A DNA stretch of 12,164 nt from Candidatus Hydrogenedentes bacterium UBA2224 (GTDB lineage Bacteria; Hydrogenedentota; Hydrogenedentia; Hydrogenedentales; SLHB01), in the NCBI GenBank assembly GCA_002348185.1, contig DDYW01000130.1, positions 1 to 12,164 on the forward strand, read 5' to 3'. Positions 7,566-12,164 of the stretch are shown here, piece after piece (within the stretch, counting starts at the first letter, position 1; each line of letters opens with the position of its first letter). The notes under the pieces were generated by a model, which saw nothing but the letters and a program-made list of their open reading frames with translations, was not told the origin of the DNA and ran no database searches. A program made the translations under genes and the position numbers.

Positions 7566-7757
7566 GTGCTTGTTCAATGCTGCGTATGCAAAAAGGTCCA
7601 GTTCGAAGGACAGTGGAGAGAGGCGCCATTGCCATCCGTCGAGCGCCAGGTGAGAAACGGGTACTGCCCGCAATGTTACGCGGCCGTTATCGCGAGGGCG
7701 CACAAATCACCTGACTTCAGCTACCCTCTCTGGCTCATCCTCAGCGCTCACGTCTGA
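7566..7757 (+). CDS. Small zinc-ribbon protein
   Basis: A 63-residue protein with two CxxC knuckles, CCVCKKV near the N-terminus and GYCPQCY about 30 residues later, predicted to bind one zinc ion. This resembles the short C-x-x-C-K-K ... GxCPxC module found alone or at the end of PAS and response-regulator signalling proteins; its biochemical role is unknown. The GTG at 7566 is chosen because AAGGA lies about 9 bases upstream and the zinc motif begins right after it. The frame is open upstream to 7479, but that part is Arg-rich and lacks a ribosome binding site. It may be co-transcribed with the radical SAM gene, whose stop is 83 bases upstream. Confidence 0.72.
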   Translation: MLVQCCVCKKVQFEGQWREAPLPSVERQVRNGYCPQCYAAVIARAHKSPDFSYPLWLILSAHV

Positions 7758-7886
7758 ATCTTTTCGGAGATCCGTGCCGTGCTTACCCGTTGGAAGCCCT
7801 ATACTTCGGCGCGTCATTGGAACCCGTGGCCGGCTCCGCGCACGGTCACAATGAAACCAGGCAGGCGTGGTGTGGCACCGCCCTCT

Positions 7887-7940
7887 TTACCGGAATCTTA
7901 CCCGCGCGTTACCGAATTCTTGCGTTTTTCTGGAGAGAAT
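7887..7940 (+). promoter_or_regulatory. Phased TTRCC-repeat promoter C (upstream of methyltransferase)
   Basis: Four direct repeats at an exact 11-base period: TTACC at 7887, TTACC at 7898, TTACC at 7909 and TTGCG at 7920. A -10-like GAGAAT lies at 7935-7940, starting 15 bases after the start of the fourth repeat. The methyltransferase ATG is 69 bases past the end of the hexamer. The three identical TTACC cores are separated by unrelated spacer bases, so selection appears to act on the core and its phase. Confidence 0.7.
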
Positions 7941-8009
7941 GACCATTGTGGGGGCAGGTGTGACAGGCTGCCCGTGTCCTTTGCGTGACTTGCCTGGAGG
8001 ACCACACTG

Positions 8010-8693
8010 ATGGGTGGTATTGATCTTGATCACGGGATGAGCACGCAGCGGCTGATTCACTACCTCTCCGCCGAGGGCAGCCGGTATCACCACGATAAAT
8101 ACCAAAGGTGGAACAAGCGCCTGGCGCACCATGTTGAATGCGCCATCCTCCACGGCCTGCTCCGGCACGTTGGACACAGTCATGACGTCTTTGACGCTCC
8201 GAGCGGCCCCGGGCGCTTCTTCGATGTCATCAAGGAGCATGCGGATGAGATCCATCTCGGCGACATTTCGCCCCACATGCTGGACATCGCCCGCGAGCAG
8301 ACTCAAAACCGCGCCGCCAGCTACACTGTCCTTGACCTATTGAACATCGGCCCCGCACACCGCACATTCGAGGGGGTGATCTCCCTCCGCCTGACTCACC
8401 ATATCTACGAAGCGGAGGCGCTCGAGGAGTACTTCCGGGGCCTGGCCCTGCTGACCCGCAGGTGGTTGATCGTGACCTTTCGGGATGCCCGGGCTCCGCG
8501 GACCCTCTGGCGCCGTGTGGAGCGCCGGCTCCGTGGCAAGAGGCCTCTGCCGGCCCAGACAGTGGACCAGGTTTCCGCCGCCATGAGAGTTCACGGACTT
8601 CACTTCGTGGCCAGTACGCAAGTATCTGCGTGGTTTTCCGGCCACTGTTACGCCCTATTTGTCCGCACCCCGGACGTGAACCTTGATGAATAA
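8010..8693 (+). CDS. Class I SAM-dependent methyltransferase
   Basis: A 227-residue Rossmann-fold methyltransferase. Motif I is VFDAPSGPGRF (about 60-70), the Gly-rich SAM-binding loop in its DAPSGPGR variant. The acidic residue after the second strand is D86 in LGDIS. DLLNIGP near 109-115 and GVISLRLTHHI near 122-132 fit motifs II-III. The C-terminal end (GHCYALFVRT) looks like the last strand of the fold. The N-terminal about 50 residues (SRYHHDKYQRWNKR) probably form a substrate-specific cap. The substrate is not predictable. The ATG at 8010 has a GGAGG site upstream; M10 at 8037 is an alternative. It stands alone behind a phased-repeat promoter, with another such promoter about 50 bases downstream. 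Confidence 0.85.
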   Translation: MGGIDLDHGMSTQRLIHYLSAEGSRYHHDKYQRWNKRLAHHVECAILHGLLRHVGHSHDVFDAPSGPGRFFDVIKEHADEIHLGDISPHMLDIAREQTQNRAASYTVLDLLNIGPAHRTFEGVISLRLTHHIYEAEALEEYFRGLALLTRRWLIVTFRDARAPRTLWRRVERRLRGKRPLPAQTVDQVSAAMRVHGLHFVASTQVSAWFSGHCYALFVRTPDVNLDE

Positions 8694-8744
8694 CGAGGAA
8701 CCAAGACAGAGTGACGACAAACAGCTCGAGCTTCGCCGGCTTCT

Positions 8745-8798
8745 TTACCGAGGTTTTGCCCGCGTATTGCCGGATCTTCAGGTTCGTCTGGGCAGAAT
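8745..8798 (+). promoter_or_regulatory. Phased TTRCC-repeat promoter D (upstream of response regulator 1)
   Basis: Three intact repeats at an exact 11-base period: TTACC at 8745, TTGCC at 8756 and TTGCC at 8767. The fourth position (about 8777-8782, CTTCAG) is degenerate and one base out of register. A -10-like CAGAAT lies at 8793-8798, keeping the same distance as in site C. The preferred start codon of the response regulator is 72 bases past the end of the hexamer. Promoter strength or regulator affinity may differ from the other sites. Confidence 0.62.
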
Positions 8799-8870
8799 AG
8801 AGAACACTATTCGGATTCAATGAGAGTCGATGCGAGGGGTAGCGATGCGGAGGCTCGCGGGAAGGACTCG

Positions 8871-9272
8871 ATGATGCAACGGCATGTTCTGGTGGTCGAT
8901 GACGAAGCAGCTTTGAGCTCATCTCTGTCGGAGGGGTTGGCTCGCGCAGGGTTTCTCGTAACAACGGCAAATGACCCTGCAGTGGCCGTCACGCTGCTGG
9001 TGGAGGGTGTCGAATCGCCCGCGCCCGTCGACCTCTTGCTGACGGACTACAATATGCCCCGCCTTACGGGGTTGGACCTTGTCGATGTTCTCAGGCGCGA
9101 AGGCGTGGACATACCATGCCTCCTTATGTCGGGTGACTTGAGTGCAACGCTGGCCCTGGAAGCGCTTTCACGAGGTTGCGCAGGGTTTATACAGAAGCCA
9201 TTCAGCGTGCCAACTCTGGTTGAACACATTCGCGTGGCGCTTGAGGTTCGAGCAGACTGGGGTTCGATGTAA
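8871..9272 (+). CDS. Receiver-only (CheY-like) response regulator 1
   Basis: A 133-residue single receiver domain of a two-component or phosphorelay system, with no output domain. It has acidic residues D10/D11, the phospho-acceptor D59 in LLLTDYNMP, switch residue S87 in LLMSGD, and the conserved K109-P110 in IQKPF. A slightly long loop (EGVESPAP, about 45-52) precedes strand 3. ATG 8871 is preferred because AAGGA lies just upstream and the DNA from ACTCGATG onward matches the start of the paralog at 11626; ATG 8874 is equally possible, and an upstream in-frame ATG at 8820 has no ribosome binding site. It is transcribed from phased-repeat promoter D. The partner kinase is not in the window. 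Confidence 0.9.
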   Translation: MMQRHVLVVDDEAALSSSLSEGLARAGFLVTTANDPAVAVTLLVEGVESPAPVDLLLTDYNMPRLTGLDLVDVLRREGVDIPCLLMSGDLSATLALEALSRGCAGFIQKPFSVPTLVEHIRVALEVRADWGSM

Positions 9273-9282
9273 CGTTTTGGCA

Positions 9283-9299
9283 CCTGGCGCCCCGCCAGG
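9283..9299 (+). terminator. Short GC hairpin after response regulator 1
   Basis: Stem CCTGGCG (9283-9289), loop CCC, stem CGCCAGG (9293-9299), 10 bases after the stop codon. The 7-base-pair stem has no U-tract after it. Its position between the gene and the next phased-repeat promoter fits a termination site, but the call is weak. Confidence 0.4.
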
Positions 9300-9344
9300 C
9301 GAGTAAGGGGCGGTTGCGGCTCCTTCTCTGGCAGGGCGGAAACC

Positions 9345-9397
9345 TTACCGGGACGTTACGCACTTCTTGCCCGGGTTTTACCTTTGGCTGTTATGGT
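9345..9397 (+). promoter_or_regulatory. Phased TTRCC-repeat promoter E (upstream of 99-residue protein)
   Basis: Four direct repeats at an exact 11-base period: TTACC at 9345, TTACG at 9356, TTGCC at 9367 and TTACC at 9378. A -10-like TATGGT lies at 9392-9397, starting 14 bases after the start of the fourth repeat. The start codon at 9480 is 82 bases past the end of the hexamer. It follows sites C and D closely, so three successive single-gene units carry the same promoter architecture. Confidence 0.68.
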
Positions 9398-9479
9398 GTG
9401 GGCTGTGGCAGGGGCTGACCTTTGAATCCAGGGGCTTTCCCTTCTCAATGTCCTGAACCGCATGCGAAGGGAGGAAGAC

Positions 9480-9779
9480 ATGACAGTTTGGATTCAATCG
9501 TCGGAAACGGTTTTTGCCGAAAGGAATCCCGCCGTGGAAGAGCGACTCAACCCAATCCGTGCGCGGTACGCAATTGACATCAGAGGACAATGCGTGCACG
9601 CGGAGTTCGACGAACTCGAGCAACTCCTTGCCATCGTTGATGGCCATGCCGGAAGGGCACATGTGATCGACAGGCACTCCAAAACGCTTATTTTTCACGG
9701 TACGACGGATGAATTGCGTAAGTCGCTACGCGGAGATTTCGCTTCTGCTGAAGGGGACACGTTCGATGCCGGCGAGTGA
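9480..9779 (+). CDS. Hypothetical protein, 99 residues
   Basis: I do not recognise this protein. It starts MTVWIQSSETVFAERN, contains a central RYAIDIRGQCVHAEFDELEQLLAIVDGH, and ends in an acidic tail. It has no signal peptide, membrane segment or metal motif, and is probably a soluble cytoplasmic protein of mixed alpha and beta structure. The ATG at 9480 is chosen because an excellent GGAGG site lies 5 bases upstream; an in-frame ATG at 9462 sits before that site and has none of its own. The strong ribosome binding site and a dedicated phased-repeat promoter argue that it is a real, regulated gene. Confidence 0.75.
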   Translation: MTVWIQSSETVFAERNPAVEERLNPIRARYAIDIRGQCVHAEFDELEQLLAIVDGHAGRAHVIDRHSKTLIFHGTTDELRKSLRGDFASAEGDTFDAGE

Positions 9780-9925
9780 TCGGCGTGCCGGTTTGGCAAG
9801 TTACTGGACTTTCAAAGCGCAGAGACGCCCATTAAGTGGAACGGAATCCAGGAATTACGAAGTCGATTGGTGAATGAACAGGGCAGGAGCATGCGCTCCG
9901 CTTGCGTTGTTGAAGAGGAGCAATC

Positions 9926-10996
9926 ATGGCCACCAGGACCGATGACAGCTTGAACTCTCGACCGTTCATCACAACCACCATGTGCCCCCCGACGCGCCAT
10001 GTCCTGTCACGATGGGGAATCGTGCTCGCCGGAGGCGAAGGCATTCGGATGCGCCCCATGATCGGCTACTGGCTCGGCGAGAATCGGCCCAAACAGTATT
10101 GTGCCTTTGTTGGCACGCGTTCCATGTTCCAGCACACCATCACTCGGGTGCGTTCCGTCCTATCGAAGGACCATGTCGTGGCCATAATTGGGTCGGGTCA
10201 CCGGAAATTCTTGAACGAAGGTGCAATGGAGAGTCCGCCCGGACTGATTCTCGAACAGCCGAGCAATCGGGGCACGGCCCCCGGTGTCTTTCTGCCGACA
10301 GCTTACGTGCTCGCCAATGACCCCGAGGCGACGGTGACTCTTCTTCCGTCAGACCATTTTGTGCATCCGGAGGACCGATTCTGCGACTACATAATCCACG
10401 CGTTTGAGCTGGCTGAGAAGTATCACGACCGGATCATCCTCGCGGGGGCGATTCCGGACCGTGCGGAAACCGAATACGGTTGGATTGACCCCGGCAGAGC
10501 CTGGACAGACAGGAAAGGCAAACTCACTCCCGGGCCGATGCAAGTCCTGCGTTTTCGGGAAAAGCCGGATGTGAAAGAGGCGCGTGTGTTGCTCCGGCAA
10601 GGGTGTTTGTGGAACACCATGGTGATCACCGTCAAAGCGAAGACGCTATGGGCTCTGGGCCGGCGGTGTCTGCCTGAGATGATGTACAAATTCGATGCGT
10701 TTCTTATGGTGCTGCACGCCGTACGCCAGGGCCGGCTGGACCCCGGCTTCGAGATGAGTGCCTTGGCAAGTGTTTACAGCGATCTGGAGCCGGCGGACTT
10801 ATCGAGAGACCTCCTCCAGCATGTTACCGGGGACAGCCTGGTCCTGCGGATGGAGGGTGTGGATTGGTGCGATTGGGGGCATCCGCAGCGTGTGACCGAA
10901 ACCTTGGCCAGCCTGGGCCGCCGCCCGTTGTTTTCGCCGGACGGTCTGGAATGCCCTTGGGAATCGGCAACGTTGGCGAACGAGAGCAATAAGTGA
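9926..10996 (+). CDS. Mannose-1-phosphate guanylyltransferase-like nucleotidyltransferase
   Basis: A 356-residue sugar-phosphate nucleotidyltransferase of the GDP-mannose pyrophosphorylase (ManC/RfbM) type, which would make an activated sugar for surface polysaccharide or glycan synthesis in the cytoplasm. The nucleotide-binding signature LAGGEGIRMRP occupies about 34-44, followed by RPKQ (54-57), QPSNRGTAPG (111-120), PSDH (141-144), EYGWI (183-187), FREKP (210-214) and LWNTMV (228-233); WCDWGHPQRV is near the C-terminus. The fused phosphomannose isomerase domain of long ManC proteins is absent. An N-terminal extension of about 30 residues precedes the core. The ATG at 9926 has GAGGAG 5 bases upstream. 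The next gene starts 7 bases after its stop, so the two are probably co-transcribed. The exact sugar is inferred, not shown. Confidence 0.85.
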   Translation: MATRTDDSLNSRPFITTTMCPPTRHVLSRWGIVLAGGEGIRMRPMIGYWLGENRPKQYCAFVGTRSMFQHTITRVRSVLSKDHVVAIIGSGHRKFLNEGAMESPPGLILEQPSNRGTAPGVFLPTAYVLANDPEATVTLLPSDHFVHPEDRFCDYIIHAFELAEKYHDRIILAGAIPDRAETEYGWIDPGRAWTDRKGKLTPGPMQVLRFREKPDVKEARVLLRQGCLWNTMVITVKAKTLWALGRRCLPEMMYKFDAFLMVLHAVRQGRLDPGFEMSALASVYSDLEPADLSRDLLQHVTGDSLVLRMEGVDWCDWGHPQRVTETLASLGRRPLFSPDGLECPWESATLANESNK

Positions 10997-11003
10997 AGGA
11001 GTT

Positions 11004-11594
11004 ATGACACAGCACGTTGAACACACCGAAGCGTTTGACCGGGTGTTACGTTCGTACACGGAGATGTGCTTTTCGGTGGCGCTCGCGCTTACGCGCGATT
11101 CCCGCCAGGCACAGGAACTGGCGATGCACGTCCTGACATGGGCATGGCATCAGCGCGACAGTGCTGACGGTGCGAGGGACATTAAGAAGAAGCTCTTGAA
11201 GGAGTTGCGGGAGCGGTTCCTGCAACACCACGCCCGGTTTCGAACACGCTCGGGGACGAGGCAACTTCTAAGAAAGGGACATACCATGTATTGCCCACGA
11301 TGCAGAGATGAATACCGCGAGGGTTTCACCCGGTGTTCGGATTGCGATGAGGCGCTTGTAAACGAACTCCCTGCGGAGCCGACGCCGAAATACGAGAATC
11401 TGGTAACGGCATTCGAGGGCGACGCGGGCAGCGCGACGGTGGCGCGCGCCACGGTCGAGAATGCCGGCATTAAATCGTGGATGAAAGACGAACAGGTCCA
11501 CGGTCTTTTTCCGGGCCTGGGTTCCACCGAGATTCTTGTTCGTGCGGAAGACCAACAGCAGGCACAAAAGACGCTCGAGATGCGGAATGACTAA
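11004..11594 (+). CDS. Sigma-region-2-like segment joined to zinc-ribbon/DUF2007-like protein
   Basis: One open frame of 196 residues holds two unlike parts. Residues about 10-80 resemble region 2 of ECF sigma factors (FDRVLRSYTEMCFSVALALTRDSRQAQELA) and then a basic helix, but no region 4 follows, so it is unlikely to work as a sigma factor. Residues 95-196 begin MYCPRCRDEYREGFTRCSDC, a zinc ribbon (C97, C100, C111, C114). A DUF2007-like domain follows, with the family's usual pattern VARATVENAGIKSWM and ILVRAEDQQQAQKTL. M95 (ATG 11286) has its own AAAGGGA site 6 bases upstream, so the second part may be made separately. The ribosome binding site for 11004 (AAGGAG) is only 2 bases from the ATG. 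It follows the nucleotidyltransferase by 7 bases. Confidence 0.75.
   Translation: MTQHVEHTEAFDRVLRSYTEMCFSVALALTRDSRQAQELAMHVLTWAWHQRDSADGARDIKKKLLKELRERFLQHHARFRTRSGTRQLLRKGHTMYCPRCRDEYREGFTRCSDCDEALVNELPAEPTPKYENLVTAFEGDAGSATVARATVENAGIKSWMKDEQVHGLFPGLGSTEILVRAEDQQQAQKTLEMRND
11273..11288 (+). promoter_or_regulatory. Internal ribosome binding site and start codon
   Basis: AAAGGGA at 11273-11279 lies 6 bases before an in-frame ATG at 11286. Proteins that begin with a zinc ribbon like MYCPRC usually start at this methionine. The site decides whether the downstream domain is a separate 102-residue protein (11286-11594) or only part of the 196-residue fusion. Confidence 0.6.
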
Positions 11595-11604
11595 GCAATG
11601 CGCT
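11592..11604 (+). repeat. 13-base direct repeat, copy 1
   Basis: TAAGCAATGCGCT begins with the TAA stop of the zinc-ribbon gene. The identical 13 bases recur at 12052-12064, again beginning with the TAA stop of the next gene. The copies flank response regulator 2. Confidence 0.7.
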
Positions 11605-11625
11605 TATTCCTTCAGGGAGAACTCG

Positions 11626-12054
11626 ATGCGACAACATGTTCTGGTGGTCGATGACGAAGAGCTTATGCGCTCGCTTTTGTCCATGGGGTTGAACGGCGCA
11701 GGGTTCCTCGTGACGACGGCAAATGATGGTGCAGAGGCATTGTCGCTGCTGGTAGATGGTGTCGCGGCGCCTGCGCCCGTTGACCTCCTTCTCACAGACT
11801 TTAATATGCCGCACCTTACGGGATTGGATCTCGTCGATGCCTTGAAGCGTGCAGGTGTGGACTTGCCGTGGTTCCTCATGTCGGGAGACATGAACGAAGC
11901 ACTCGCCGCAGAGGCACTGTCAAGAGGTTGCGCGGGATGCATCGGAAAACCGGTGAGATTGCCTGTCCTGGCTGAGCACATACGCCAAGCGCTTGAGGTG
12001 AGTCCGCGAGGCCAGAAACAGGAACATAAAACGCTCGCAGCACAGGGCCATTAA
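11626..12054 (+). CDS. Receiver-only (CheY-like) response regulator 2
   Basis: A 142-residue single receiver domain, paralogous to the protein at 8871-9272. Conserved residues are D9/D10, phospho-acceptor D58 in LLLTDFNMP, switch S86 in LMSGD and K108-P109 in IGKPV. Shared stretches such as HVLVVDDE, GAGFLVTTAND, PAPVDLLLTD and ALSRGCAG show recent duplication. The C-terminus has a Lys/Gln-rich tail of about 17 residues that the paralog lacks. ATG 11626 is chosen for its GGGAG site; the frame is open further upstream but overlaps the preceding gene there. It lies 31 bases after that gene and has no phased-repeat promoter, so it is probably expressed with the 9926-11594 operon, unlike its paralog. 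No output domain and no kinase are visible. Confidence 0.9.
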   Translation: MRQHVLVVDDEELMRSLLSMGLNGAGFLVTTANDGAEALSLLVDGVAAPAPVDLLLTDFNMPHLTGLDLVDALKRAGVDLPWFLMSGDMNEALAAEALSRGCAGCIGKPVRLPVLAEHIRQALEVSPRGQKQEHKTLAAQGH

Positions 12055-12064
12055 GCAATGCGCT
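12052..12064 (+). repeat. 13-base direct repeat, copy 2
   Basis: A second exact copy of TAAGCAATGCGCT, starting at the stop codon of response regulator 2. The remaining 100 bases to the window end contain only a short Arg/Ser-rich open frame (from ATG 12058, 32 residues) without a ribosome binding site; I do not call it a gene. Confidence 0.65.
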
Positions 12065-12164
12065 GGTTTCGTGATGGGCATAGCGTGCTTTCCAAGAACG
12101 GGGCTTCTTCGAGAGAGAGAAACCGTAAGCCCAGAAGAGTGGTAAGCGTCCGGTGAAGCACAGG

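Noticed and set aside
7874..7888. A TGGCAC sequence just before site C that could be the -24 part of a sigma-54 promoter.
   Set aside because: There is no GC at the required spacing for the -12 element; the sequence reads CTTT there.
7887..9382. Reading the phased repeats as a CRISPR array or as plasmid-type replication iterons.
   Set aside because: The cores are only about 5 bases, each cluster has just four, the spacing is 11 bases, and the clusters are dispersed upstream of different genes with no replication gene nearby.

Overview
The window is a gene-dense, GC-rich stretch in which every supported gene lies on the + strand. It looks chromosomal and comes from a Gram-negative-type bacterium. 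The evidence is a lipobox lipoprotein, a type IV pilus retraction-type ATPase, a dnaK-dnaJ pair, and several small stress-type proteins (two DUF3309 membrane peptides, one CsbD-like). The phylum cannot be fixed from the sequence alone. There is no rRNA, tRNA, transposase, integrase or CRISPR array.

Layout: the 3' end of dnaK (1-530) and dnaJ (618-1781); a 303-base gap carrying a repeat-type promoter; DUF3309 copy 1 (2085-2249); a CsbD-like gene broken by a frameshift (2407-2611); a lipoprotein with an Ig-like domain and a coiled coil (2736-3476); a PilT/PilU ATPase (3583-4737); a second repeat-type promoter and DUF3309 copy 2 (4980-5144); a large B12-binding-type radical SAM protein (5386-7482); a small zinc-ribbon protein (7566-7757). 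Three short units follow, each with its own repeat-type promoter: a class I SAM methyltransferase (8010-8693), a receiver-only response regulator (8871-9272) and an unrecognised 99-residue protein (9480-9779). The right end is a probable operon: a mannose-1-phosphate guanylyltransferase-like enzyme (9926-10996), a sigma-region-2-like/zinc-ribbon/DUF2007-like ORF (11004-11594) and a second receiver-only response regulator (11626-12054) paralogous to the first.

The most interesting signal is not a gene. Five intergenic regions (from 1947, 4835, 7887, 8745 and 9345) each carry four short direct repeats of core TTRCC at an exact 11-base period, except for one degenerate unit. In all five, a -10-like hexamer starts 14-15 bases after the start of the fourth repeat, and the start codon of the next gene lies 70-92 bases beyond that hexamer. 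The 11-base phasing and the replacement of a normal -35 resemble promoters activated by OmpR/PhoB-family response regulators. I infer one uncharacterised regulon covering both DUF3309 copies, the CsbD-like gene, the methyltransferase, one response regulator and the unknown small protein. No DNA-binding regulator is encoded in the window: both response regulators here lack an output domain. The regulator and its signal therefore lie elsewhere.
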